Both the position numbers and the translations under genes were made by a program. Under the pieces are notes generated by a model, which had not been told where the DNA came from, did no database searches, and saw only the letters and a program-made list of their open reading frames with translations. Shown one piece after another: positions 6,965 through 15,618 of a stretch of 64,000 nucleotides of DNA (position 1 is the first letter of the stretch; every line of letters starts with the position of its first letter). The stretch is from assembly GCF_009689005.1 (NCBI RefSeq), contig NZ_AP021879.1:6233724-6297723 (forward strand), written 5' to 3'. Source of the DNA: Desulfosarcina ovata subsp. ovata. GTDB taxonomy: Bacteria; Desulfobacterota; Desulfobacteria; Desulfobacterales; Desulfosarcinaceae.

Positions 6965-9178
6965 TTAGCCGATGATTGGAGGCATGGACAGGGCCGGATG
7001 GCCTTTTTCCTGGAGGTAGGGCAGGATCTCCTCCTCGGTGATGCCCACGGTTTCATCAGCGATCATATCATAAAAACCGGGGATACCATTTTCCTCGCCA
7101 TATCTTTCTATACGCTCCTTGATCTCTTCCTTGAGGATTTTGGGCATCCAGACCATGCGGTGCAGTCCACCGTCACCCTTGATGAACTTTTTCTGGGTGA
7201 TGTTGAACTTGGAGTGGCCCACGAAACCCGGAGACGAAGCGCCACCGCCCATGACACCGGCCAGGGTGGTGAACTTCATGCCGCAGGGGGTCTCGCCGGC
7301 ATAGTCGCGGTTGACGGTCATGACTCCGTTGCACGAGGGCAGCATGGCGGCAATGCACTCGCAGCACCCGCAAGTGGTCATGGGGTCGATAACCATTGAG
7401 TAGAAGTTGTAGTGGGTCACGGCGCCGCGGGAGGCTTTGTAGACAAAGTCGTTGACGCCTTTCCACTGGCCCAGCACCGGATCGATGCACTCGCCCTTTT
7501 CGATGGGCTGGTTGGGGCCGGTGGGGTTGATCTCGTAGGAGGCCTTGCAGTCCATCCAGTTGTAGGCACCGCACAGGCCGGTCCGCTCTGGGCTGACCGA
7601 ACACACGTGGTTGGGCGCGAAGGACTGGCACAGGGTGCAGGAGTAGAAGACCTCCACGTCCTCGTCGGTCATCTTCTCGACGCGCTCGTCACGCGTCTTG
7701 TACTCGGCGCGGGCCCGTGCGGTCAGCTTGTCCACGTCTTCCTTATTGGTCATCAGGGTTACCTGGACCTTGTCGAGGATTTTGCCGAAATCCTGATGGT
7801 ACTTGGCATGCAGCACCACGCCGATATCTTTGATACTGAAACCCTTCTCGATGGCGGCATCGCTGATGCGTACCCAGGCGATGTCGCGCTGGCCGATATG
7901 CATGATGCTCTGAATGTAGTTGACCAGGTGATGGGTCTGACGTTCCAGGATCGGTTCGAAGTCGGGCTGAAATTCGCGGCCGGCCACCTGAACATAGATG
8001 CCCAGCGGGAAGGTGTCACCCTTTTTCAGGTCGGTAACATCCGGACCGTCAAGGATGACCTTGCCGTCCTCGATCTCGTTCATCTCGGCCATCTTTACCA
8101 GCTCGGTGCACTGGGTTTTGCCGCCACCGGCCTGGCAGTGCAGGTCGGCGCCACGCACGCGCTCGCCCTCGTAAGCCGGGCCGAATGCGCAGGGGATGTC
8201 GATGTCGGAGACGATGGTCTTGAGGCCGCGGACTTCCACGGACCTCTGGCAGATTTCGTCAACAGGCACGTTGGCGACCACATGCTCGTAGGTGCAGATA
8301 CCCGTGGGCAGGATCTCGGGAATGTCGCTGTCGGCCAGGGTCGGGAAACCCCAGTTGACGCAACCGGCGGCGGCCACGCCCCACTCGGTGCCGACATCGC
8401 CTAGGGCGTTGACGAAGGCAAAAATACGATCTTTGTTGTAAAGCAGGATTTTTTTATGGTCGCCGGGTTGCACGCCACCAAAGGCCATGGCGGCGCGGTT
8501 GGCGAACCCGAGAGCGAAGACGGCCGAGGAGATATCCGGGCCGAAGGGCACGATACGGGTGTTCCAGCCGATCTGGACGCCCAGGCTGATCAACTGCTCG
8601 ATAACGGAGGTACCGTTATGACGGGCCGCGCAGAACATGTAGAGACTGCGTTTCTGGTAGTCCTCGATAATGTCCTTGGCGATTTCCGCTGTGGGGGCGG
8701 CACCCACGACGGCGGCGAACCCGGGAGCGGAACCGTCCACGAACTCCACGCCGCGTTTACGCAGGATCGTGTCGTCGGCTGGGCCGACCCAGATTTTGCC
8801 GGCCTCGATGTCCGGGTCTTCCTCGGGGATGTAGAAATCCGGCTGGTCGAGGATGCGCAGGGCTTCCATGATCTCGTAGGCGAAAACGGCGGCCATGCCG
8901 GCGTCCAGCAGGGGCCCCAGGTATGGCAGGTGGTGCTTGCCTTTGATGTGCGGGGGCAGCAGGCCGCGGGCGAACTCGAGGGGTTTTTTCAGGTCTTCCA
9001 GGGTTTCGACCTTCATGCCGGTCAAGGAGTAGATCACCGGCAGGTAGTAGGCCGTGTTGGGAAAGCCGATCTTGGTATCGGCGTTGTATGTATCCAGCGC
9101 CTTGCGGTAGAGCCCTTCAGTGGCGGAAACCACCTTGTACCCACCCTGAATGGCGGCAAATGCGATCAATTTAGACAT
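6965..9178 (-). CDS. acsB: acetyl-CoA synthase subunit of CODH/ACS
   Basis: Catalyses assembly or cleavage of acetyl-CoA from CO, a corrinoid-bound methyl group and CoA at the Ni-Ni-4Fe4S A-cluster. The A-cluster ligands are visible: CTLCQSFAPNHVC with a downstream LCGAYNW (near residues 511-530) and the CGC of TCGCCECI (near 602) that binds the distal nickel. At 737 residues it has the bacterial length, including the N-terminal CODH-interacting domain that archaeal CdhC lacks. It starts at ATG 9178, 39 bases after acsA. In a sulfate reducer the enzyme may run in the oxidative direction. No truncation or missing ligand seen. Confidence 0.97.
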   Translation of the reverse strand: MSKLIAFAAIQGGYKVVSATEGLYRKALDTYNADTKIGFPNTAYYLPVIYSLTGMKVETLEDLKKPLEFARGLLPPHIKGKHHLPYLGPLLDAGMAAVFAYEIMEALRILDQPDFYIPEEDPDIEAGKIWVGPADDTILRKRGVEFVDGSAPGFAAVVGAAPTAEIAKDIIEDYQKRSLYMFCAARHNGTSVIEQLISLGVQIGWNTRIVPFGPDISSAVFALGFANRAAMAFGGVQPGDHKKILLYNKDRIFAFVNALGDVGTEWGVAAAGCVNWGFPTLADSDIPEILPTGICTYEHVVANVPVDEICQRSVEVRGLKTIVSDIDIPCAFGPAYEGERVRGADLHCQAGGGKTQCTELVKMAEMNEIEDGKVILDGPDVTDLKKGDTFPLGIYVQVAGREFQPDFEPILERQTHHLVNYIQSIMHIGQRDIAWVRISDAAIEKGFSIKDIGVVLHAKYHQDFGKILDKVQVTLMTNKEDVDKLTARARAEYKTRDERVEKMTDEDVEVFYSCTLCQSFAPNHVCSVSPERTGLCGAYNWMDCKASYEINPTGPNQPIEKGECIDPVLGQWKGVNDFVYKASRGAVTHYNFYSMVIDPMTTCGCCECIAAMLPSCNGVMTVNRDYAGETPCGMKFTTLAGVMGGGASSPGFVGHSKFNITQKKFIKGDGGLHRMVWMPKILKEEIKERIERYGEENGIPGFYDMIADETVGITEEEILPYLQEKGHPALSMPPIIG

Positions 9179-9217
9179 ATCGTATTCCTCCTTCGTTGAG
9201 GATCTGGTTGATAATAA

Positions 9218-11251
9218 TTACCCTTCCAGGGCCTGGCGGTCGGCCATATCCATGAGGACGCGTTCCCGGGCCCTGTCGATGCCCAGTTCCTTGCGCTTCT
9301 TGTCGATGTGGGCGATCATCAGTTGGGCATGCTTGATCGGATCGGGTTCGATATCCCACATACCGCCGTAGAGCTTTTCATATTCCTTGCAAATGTGATT
9401 GTGGAACACCGGTGCACCGGAGGTGGGCAGGGTGACGCCGAAGACGGTGTACACACCGGAGACGACAAAGTAGTGGCCGATGGAGATGGCCTTCTCGCTC
9501 ATCCACTCGGGCGCGCTGCCGGCCACTGGAATGTCGCAGATGTCCTTGCCCAGCCCGCCGGCCTTGACCACTTCGGTGGCTGCCAGCAGGATGCGGCTGT
9601 TGTCCACGCAGGAACCCAGATGCAGGACCGGCGGGATACCCACGGTTTCACAGACTTCGGCCAGACCCGGGCCACAGTGCACGGAGGCGGATTCCGGAGT
9701 CAGCAGGCCCTCCATGGCGCAGGCGATGGCGTTGCAGCCGGTGGTCAGCACGATGACGTCGTTTTTGATCAGCTCCTTGACGACCTCGATGTGGGCCTGG
9801 TTATGACGGGTGCGGGCGTTGTTGCAGCCCACCACGCCGGCGATGCCGCGGATGCGGCCGTTGATGATGTTGTCGTTCAGGGTGTAGTAGGTGCCGCGGA
9901 AGGTGCCGCCCAGGTGATACTGGATCGATTCCACGCCGAAACCCGCGATCTGGGTGGCTTTTTGCTGGGGAATCATCACCTCGGTGCTGCGGTTTTGGAA
10001 ATTGTCGATGCCCATGCGGACGATCTTCTCGGCGTCTTCCAGGGCGTGGTGTTCGTCGAATTCGATGTGGATGACGCTGTCCTGCTCCATCTTGGCGATG
10101 GGGTGGGTGGTGATCAGTTTGGTATGGAAACACTCGGCCACGTTGGCGATATTCTGCATGATACACTGGATGTCCACCACCATGGCGTCGCAGGCGCCGG
10201 TGATGATGGCCAGTTCCTGCCCCAGGAAGGTGGTGGCCGACGGGATGCCGTGGCGCTGCAGGATTTCGTTGGCCGTGCAGCAGATGCCGCTGAGCTGGAT
10301 CCCCTTGGCACCCTTGGACTTGGCGTATTCAATGATTTCGGGCCGTTGGCAGACGGCGACGATCATCTCCGAAAGTACCGGCTCATGGCCGTGGACGACG
10401 ATGTTGACGTGGTCTTCCTTCATGACGCCCAGATTGGCCTCGGACTGCAGGGGATACGGGGTGCCGAAGAGCACATCCTGCAGGTCGGTGGCCAGCATGG
10501 AGCCGCCCCAGCCGTCGGCGATGGCGGCGCGGGTGCCCTGCTTCATCAGGTTCTTGTAGTCCATATCAACGCCGATGTGGGTGCGGTGCATGATTTCGAC
10601 GATCTCACGGTCGATATTGCGTGGAATCACGCCGTTTTTCTTCCATTTTTCGTACAGCGCTTCCGGTGCGCGTTTGGCGAAAAGCAGTTCACCCTCGGGT
10701 TTGCCCCACTCGTTCATGGCGGCTTCGGCCGTTTCCAGGGCGATCTCGTCAATGTCGCGGTCCTTGATCTCGCCGTCCTCTTCGACCGTGATTGCGACGC
10801 CCAGCGCCGGAGCGATCTGCAGCAGCTTGTTGATGTCTTTGACTTTATACGCGTCGGTTTCCTTGCGGGCCGCACTCAAGAACACTTCGGCCACGCAACG
10901 GCCATGGTCGGAGTGGGCCGAGGCGCCGCCGGCGATCATGCGGATGAAGTTACGCGCGGCAATGGTGTTGGCCGTGGCACCGCACAGGCCTTTGCGGGTA
11001 TCTTTGCCTTCGATGCCGCCCTTGGGCAGCGGCAGGCGGCAGGGTCCCATGGAGCAGTTCTTGCAGCAGATGCCCTGAACACCGATATTACAGGGTTTCA
11101 TCTGAACGGCACGATCGAAGACCGTATCGATGCCCATTTTCTGGGCACGGACAATCATTTCCTGGCTGGCCGGATCGATGGTTGCGGCGATGGGATCGGC
11201 CAATTTAGGGGCCGCGGCTTTTTTCGCGACGGGTTTCTTAATTTCTGCCAT
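9218..11251 (-). CDS. acsA: carbon monoxide dehydrogenase catalytic subunit
   Basis: Nickel CO dehydrogenase that interconverts CO and CO2 and feeds CO through the tunnel to ACS. The N-terminal cluster ligands are Cys54, Cys62, Cys63, Cys66 and Cys71 (CNIGVQGICCKNCSMGPC). C-cluster region motifs follow: VHGHEPVLSE (active-site His), GICCTANE, VGCNNART, TTGCNAIACAM and LGSCVDNSR. Length 677 is normal for AcsA/CooS. An alanine/lysine-rich N-terminus (KKPVAKKAAAPK) precedes the first helix. The start at 11251 has a strong GAGGAGG. No cooC/acsF maturation ATPase is present beside it in this window. Confidence 0.96.
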   Translation of the reverse strand: MAEIKKPVAKKAAAPKLADPIAATIDPASQEMIVRAQKMGIDTVFDRAVQMKPCNIGVQGICCKNCSMGPCRLPLPKGGIEGKDTRKGLCGATANTIAARNFIRMIAGGASAHSDHGRCVAEVFLSAARKETDAYKVKDINKLLQIAPALGVAITVEEDGEIKDRDIDEIALETAEAAMNEWGKPEGELLFAKRAPEALYEKWKKNGVIPRNIDREIVEIMHRTHIGVDMDYKNLMKQGTRAAIADGWGGSMLATDLQDVLFGTPYPLQSEANLGVMKEDHVNIVVHGHEPVLSEMIVAVCQRPEIIEYAKSKGAKGIQLSGICCTANEILQRHGIPSATTFLGQELAIITGACDAMVVDIQCIMQNIANVAECFHTKLITTHPIAKMEQDSVIHIEFDEHHALEDAEKIVRMGIDNFQNRSTEVMIPQQKATQIAGFGVESIQYHLGGTFRGTYYTLNDNIINGRIRGIAGVVGCNNARTRHNQAHIEVVKELIKNDVIVLTTGCNAIACAMEGLLTPESASVHCGPGLAEVCETVGIPPVLHLGSCVDNSRILLAATEVVKAGGLGKDICDIPVAGSAPEWMSEKAISIGHYFVVSGVYTVFGVTLPTSGAPVFHNHICKEYEKLYGGMWDIEPDPIKHAQLMIAHIDKKRKELGIDRARERVLMDMADRQALEG

Positions 11252-11292
11252 TAGAGGTTCCTCCTCGTATTAATGTTGGCAAGGGTTAACGA

Positions 11293-11709
11293 TTAGTACA
11301 ACGCGACACGCCGGTGGACCCAGTTGAGCTTATCCAGGATCTTCTCGTGCTCGGTTTTCTGGACGGCGGCGGCGGTCATGAGAATGGCCTTGTCCTTGTG
11401 CCCGGCTGCATGCTTGGCAGCCAATTTCTCGCGTTCGGCGGCCCGTTTCTGGCGCAGGGCGTCTTCGGCGGCTTCGCGCTCGGCGACTTCCTTGGCTCTG
11501 GCCTCTTCTTCTGCCTTGGCCTTGGCTTCGGCTTCAGCCTTGGCCTTGGCTTCGGCTTCGGCCTGGGCCTTGGCTTCAGCTTCGGCCTTGGCTTTGGCCT
11601 CGGCTTCGGCCCTGGCTTTGGCCTGGGCTTCCAGCTCTTCTTTGGACGGCCCTGTTTCTTCGGCAGCGAAGAGATCCTTTGGCTCGTCTGCAAATAGATC
11701 CTTTGCCAT
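11293..11709 (-). CDS. alanine/glutamate/lysine-rich coiled-coil protein in the CODH/ACS cluster
   Basis: A 138-residue protein of unknown function between acsD and acsA: 2 bases after acsD and 41 before acsA, hence co-transcribed. The N-terminus carries a doubled motif (KDLFADEP and KDLFAAEE). The middle, about residues 25-85, is a run of AEAEAKAK-type repeats predicted to be a long charged helix or coiled coil. The C-terminus (about 100-138) is non-repetitive, HEKILDKLNWVHRRVALY. Position and composition suggest a scaffold or linker that holds enzyme components together, but this is inference. The repetitive middle also produces long open frames in other frames; this frame is chosen because both ends are non-repetitive and it abuts its neighbours in operon fashion. 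Confidence 0.75.
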   Translation of the reverse strand: MAKDLFADEPKDLFAAEETGPSKEELEAQAKARAEAEAKAKAEAEAKAQAEAEAKAKAEAEAKAKAEEEARAKEVAEREAAEDALRQKRAAEREKLAAKHAAGHKDKAILMTAAAVQKTEHEKILDKLNWVHRRVALY

Positions 11710-11711
11710 GA

Positions 11712-13019
11712 CTACATCCCTCCTAATTTCTTAAGCGTTTGTTCCAACGTCAAGTTATGTTGCTCGGCCGTGTGCTCGATGTCTTCCCTTGTACAGCTTT
11801 TGGCAGCCAGCAATTTTTCGAGATCCAGGCCGAGGTTTTTGGCGACTGTATCGATTTCACGTTCCGGAGCCGGTGTCTCGTCGGCTTTCGGTGCAGCCGG
11901 TTTAGCCGCAGGTGCCGCCGGTTTTGCGGCGGCTTTCGGTGCGGCCTTGGCAGCCGGTTTGGCGGCCTTCTTTTCTTCCTCGATGGTCAGATCCGGTTCC
12001 GGTGCCAAGGCGGCCAGGTCCACGGATACCCCTTCCAGGCGCTTGGCGATGGGCGCCAGATCGGCCAGGCTGCCACCATCCATGATGGCGTCAATATAGG
12101 CCTTGACCAGGCGAATGGATTCGGGATGACGCATGATCAGGATGTCGGAACCGGCCATCAGGTAGGTGACCGCCCCCACGGTTTCCATGAGGATGCCGCG
12201 GCGTTCCGGGTCTCCCAGAGTCGGGGCCTCTTCCACGGTCTCTTTGGCTTCCTTGCACTTCCAGACTTCATTGGCCAGATTGTTGATCATGGGCATCTGC
12301 AGCTTGTCGTCCCCCTGGGCCATGGCGGCCATTCTCAGTCGCTCCATGACCGAATAGCTGTACTCCATGCCGTATCCCAGGCCGCCGGTGGTCGGATCGA
12401 TGATCACACGGTCCATAGGCATGCCCAGGTTCTCGAGCAGGATGTTGACCTGTTTGGCAAGGTTGACGTCAATGGGAGACGAGCTGATGATGGCATGGCC
12501 ATAACCCATGGCAGCGGCGCCGATGCCCTTGTGGTTCGTGTCCTCCACCGGCCCTATGGTCAGCTGCACATCCTGGCAGTCCTCGGCGATCTGTTTGAAC
12601 ACCGCCTCGTCTTTCTCGTGGTTGGCCACCCCCCAAATGATCAAGGGCACGTCGACGGCACCCAACACCTTTTTAACCGTGGCCGAAGCATCCGCCGGGC
12701 TGGCATCGGTACCGTTGGGATCCGTGCTTTTGAGCTGCAGGACGATGAGCTCGGCACCGAACTCGTCCACGCATTTTTTTGCCCATGCGGCTGGATCGGA
12801 CACCACGTCCTTGAAGGGCTCCAAGGCTGCTGCCGGCCACTCTTCAGGTGCCATGTCCCAGATTTCCATAGCAATTTTTGGTTTGTGGGGCATTTCGCCC
12901 TCAAACTGGTAGAATGGGTAGCAGGTCTCGCCTCCGACGGTAATGGCTTTGTCGCCCTTACCGATGGAGATCGGCTTGATCCCCCCTGCATAGGATTCTT
13001 TATAAAATTCGAAACTCAA
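11712..13019 (-). CDS. acsD: corrinoid/iron-sulfur protein small subunit with C-terminal extension
   Basis: Small subunit of the corrinoid/iron-sulfur protein, which forms the heterodimer with AcsC. The first ~315 residues form the expected TIM barrel (LIVLQLKSTDPNGTDASPAD, VPLIIWGVANHEKDEAV, MGYGHAIISSSPIDVNLAKQ, DPTTGGLGYGMEYSYSVMER). Unlike the usual ~310-325-residue AcsD, this one continues to 435: an alanine/proline/lysine-rich linker (about 335-390) and a final helical segment of ~45 residues (DLEKLLAAKSCTREDIEHTA). Initiation is at TTG (13019), supported by AGGAGGTAAC just upstream and the lack of a better ATG. First gene of the acsD-acsE run. Confidence 0.93.
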   Translation of the reverse strand: MSFEFYKESYAGGIKPISIGKGDKAITVGGETCYPFYQFEGEMPHKPKIAMEIWDMAPEEWPAAALEPFKDVVSDPAAWAKKCVDEFGAELIVLQLKSTDPNGTDASPADASATVKKVLGAVDVPLIIWGVANHEKDEAVFKQIAEDCQDVQLTIGPVEDTNHKGIGAAAMGYGHAIISSSPIDVNLAKQVNILLENLGMPMDRVIIDPTTGGLGYGMEYSYSVMERLRMAAMAQGDDKLQMPMINNLANEVWKCKEAKETVEEAPTLGDPERRGILMETVGAVTYLMAGSDILIMRHPESIRLVKAYIDAIMDGGSLADLAPIAKRLEGVSVDLAALAPEPDLTIEEEKKAAKPAAKAAPKAAAKPAAPAAKPAAPKADETPAPEREIDTVAKNLGLDLEKLLAAKSCTREDIEHTAEQHNLTLEQTLKKLGGM

Positions 13020-13557
13020 AGTTACCTCCTTATCAGCTACCGGTTAATGATTGAGGTTGACTAAAGTATTGCGGTAATGCGTTGCGTTTTATGGCCAGTG
13101 CGCAGAAACACGGCCAGCGTCTGGTGTTTTCAGGCCCCCTTTCTTAAGGTAATTTTTTTTATATGCGGTATCTACAACGGTAGATATGAAGCGGAAGGGT
13201 ATGGGGGGACACAGGAAGCGGATATGGTCAACGCGATGGTTATTATGCCTCGTGTTCAGGTAACGCCTCATCGGCAATACAATCCTCTGGTATGCAAACA
13301 ATAACTAATTTGTTTGTCGAATGAACAACTTGTAAAATAACATCTGCCTCAAACCGTCTTGGCCACGACGGGTACCCGCTTCCCGAAGGCGGAAAATCAG
13401 TCGGTATTCTTATTGATAGATGACTGATTTGTCAATAGATGAGTGCGATAAATCCAAAATTCCCACTGGATCGGATTCAGCGATCGGTGGCTGGTGGAGG
13501 GCACTCACAGCGTTTGCGATGGATACGCTTTTTTTGCGCGTCCGTTCAAATGGGGCG
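13020..13557. other. intergenic region upstream of acsD (likely promoter region)
   Basis: About 540 bases without a convincing gene between acsD and the RACo gene, both on the minus strand; short open frames here lack ribosome sites and family features. It should contain the acsD promoter. On the minus strand a TTGACA (plus 13430-13435) is followed after 17 bases by a poor TAAGAA. An imperfect dyad ATTGATA/TGTCAAT (13412-13436) overlaps it. A second dyad, TTGTT-N9-AACAA (around 13312-13330), is faintly Rex-like but has the wrong spacing. None of these is certain. Confidence 0.4.
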
Positions 13558-15525
13558 TTATGCCCCGGGAGAGGCCTCCCCATTTTTTTTCCGGTCCGCC
13601 AGCCGCGTTTTGAGACGCGGAAAATGGTTCAGATCCGTATGCGGCAGAAACAGGGCGGCCACATAATTGTCCATGTACGATGGGGTCTCGGAGAGTTCGA
13701 AATTGGTCATGTTGCGGGTCACCTCCACCACGTCTCTGCGGATGCGGTTGGTCAGGCTGCTCATTTTGGCTCCCATCAGGGAGCTATTGCCGATAAAGGT
13801 CACTTTCTCGGGATCGATTTCCGGCAACAGACCGATGGTCATGGCTTTTTCCAGATCCACATAGCTGCCGAATCCGCCGGCCAGGACAATCCGGTCAAGA
13901 TCCTGCATACCCATGCCCACTTCGGTGAGCAGGGTCATGCAGCCGCTGTAGATGGCACCCTTGGCCCGGATCAGGTTTTCGATATCGATTTCAGTGAGTG
14001 CAATGTCATTGTCGATCTGTGTTTCGTCGTCCCAGGCGAGGACGTATTCCCATACGCCGTTGTCCTCGCGCAGGCGCGGGGTGGGCAGGTCGCGGTTGAA
14101 TTTGCCCAGGTTGTTGATCAGCCCCATCTCGAACATCACCGCGGTCATGATAATCAGACCGGACCCACAGATACCCTTGGGGCGGACGTTGCCGATGGTC
14201 ATCAGCATCGGTTCCCAGGTAACCGGGTCCAGGGAGAAATCCTCGATGGCGCCCTTGGCCGCGCGCATGCCATGTTTGATGCCGCCCCCCTCGAAGGCCG
14301 GGCCGGCGCTGCAGGCGGCACAGGCCAGCCAGTCACGGTTGCCGATGACGATTTCGGCGTTGGTGCCGATATCCATGAACAGGGTCAGCTGCTCATCGAG
14401 ATAAAGGCCCGCGCCCATGACCCCGGCGACGATATCACCGCCCACGTAGCTGGAAACGGCCGGATAGACCAAGGCGGTCACATAATCGTCCACTGCCAGA
14501 CCGATATCCACGGCCCGGATGGGCGGGTAGAGGGTCGAGGCCGGCACATACGGGGATCTGCGGATGTAGCGCGGGTTGACCTTGAGCAAGAGCTGGGTCA
14601 TGGTGGTGTTGCCGGCCAGGGTGATGGCGGCGATATCCTCGGCATCCACCTTGGCTCGGCGGACGATTTTTTTGATGATGGTGTTGATGGTTTCGGTCAC
14701 CACCTGATGCAGACGTTCCAGCCCCCCCTCTTTCTCGGCATAGACGATCCGGCTGATCACATCCTCGCCATAGCTGATCTGGCCGTTGAAATCACCGTGC
14801 TCGGCAAGAACCTCGCCGCTTTTGAGATCGATCAGCTGACCATAGATCGTGGTGGTGCCGATATCCATGGCGATGGCATAGTTGCGCTCGCTGGTATCGC
14901 CGGGCTGGACATTGACGATTTCAGTTTTGCCGCTCTCCATCACCGGCCGGGCCAGGGTGGCGGTCACCTTGAATCCGTCCTTGCGCAGCACGTCGGGAAG
15001 CTTGCGGATCACCGGCAGGCTAACCGTCAGGCGATGTTCGTTGTGGTGCAGTTTCAGATGGCTGACCAGGCGGGTCACGTCGGGCAGGTGATCCTGGTTG
15101 TCCGGTTCGGGCAGTGTGAGATAGATTTTTTCCACCGGGGGCAGGAACAGTCCGGCCTCCTTGAGATCGTTCAAGTCCTTCTGCTGGATCCGGGCCGTGC
15201 GCCGGGGGACCGTCTGCTGGTTAAGAACACTGGCATCAATGGTCGACTCCACCGGCACGCGGATGGTCAGATCCCCGTGTACCAGGGATCGGCAGGCCAG
15301 CCGATAACCCTTTTCCTGATCTGCCGCGCTCAGCTTCTCGCTGATGCCGCCGGTGACTTCACCGGCTTCCACGATAACGCGGCATTTGCCGCAAACGCCT
15401 TCACCGCCGCAGGAGGCGTTGATATGAACGCCGGCTTCCATGGCAGCGCGAATCAGGTTTTCGCCGTCCTTGACCTCGATTTCCCGGTTATGGGGCAGAA
15501 ATTGGATACGATGGGTGGTGGTCAT
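13558..15525 (-). CDS. acsV: RACo: reductive activator of corrinoid/iron-sulfur protein (DUF4445, 2Fe-2S)
   Basis: ATP-dependent reductase that rescues the inactive Co(II) state of the corrinoid/iron-sulfur protein. The N-terminal 2Fe-2S ferredoxin ligands are Cys39, Cys45, Cys48 and Cys78 (CGGEGVCGKC and LACRS). The rest is a linker, a middle domain and an ASKHA-type ATPase fold: YAIAMDIGTTTIYGQLIDL, ITLAGNTTMTQLLL, LFMDIGTNAEIVIG and LAGGFGSYVDLEKAM. The 655-residue length matches family members near CODH/ACS clusters. It lies upstream of acsD on the same strand but is separated by 540 bases, so it may be a separate transcription unit. Other RACo-like proteins activate methyltransferase corrinoids; the location favours the CFeSP role. 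Confidence 0.92.
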   Translation of the reverse strand: MTTTHRIQFLPHNREIEVKDGENLIRAAMEAGVHINASCGGEGVCGKCRVIVEAGEVTGGISEKLSAADQEKGYRLACRSLVHGDLTIRVPVESTIDASVLNQQTVPRRTARIQQKDLNDLKEAGLFLPPVEKIYLTLPEPDNQDHLPDVTRLVSHLKLHHNEHRLTVSLPVIRKLPDVLRKDGFKVTATLARPVMESGKTEIVNVQPGDTSERNYAIAMDIGTTTIYGQLIDLKSGEVLAEHGDFNGQISYGEDVISRIVYAEKEGGLERLHQVVTETINTIIKKIVRRAKVDAEDIAAITLAGNTTMTQLLLKVNPRYIRRSPYVPASTLYPPIRAVDIGLAVDDYVTALVYPAVSSYVGGDIVAGVMGAGLYLDEQLTLFMDIGTNAEIVIGNRDWLACAACSAGPAFEGGGIKHGMRAAKGAIEDFSLDPVTWEPMLMTIGNVRPKGICGSGLIIMTAVMFEMGLINNLGKFNRDLPTPRLREDNGVWEYVLAWDDETQIDNDIALTEIDIENLIRAKGAIYSGCMTLLTEVGMGMQDLDRIVLAGGFGSYVDLEKAMTIGLLPEIDPEKVTFIGNSSLMGAKMSSLTNRIRRDVVEVTRNMTNFELSETPSYMDNYVAALFLPHTDLNHFPRLKTRLADRKKNGEASPGA

Positions 15526-15618
15526 GAATTATTCCCCCCTGTGTTTTGGATTTTATAGTGGTGGATGGTCGCCGGTGATTGCTTCATTTCTCAAGTGGCC
15601 GAAGACCCGCATTTCGTT

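Noticed and set aside
9308..11254. Very long open frame antisense to acsA (also 5544-6581, 7412-8404, 13420-15558 antisense to other acs genes).
   Set aside because: They mirror G/C-rich conserved genes, have His/Gly/Asp-rich compositions typical of antisense shadows, lack ribosome sites and show no domain.
13077..13304. Short plus-strand open frame in the acsD upstream region.
   Set aside because: No ribosome site, no recognisable features; the region is better explained as a promoter region.
13312..13330. TTGTT-N9-AACAA dyad as a Rex redox-regulator site.
   Set aside because: Half-sites and spacing do not match the usual 18-base Rex palindrome; kept only as a remark.
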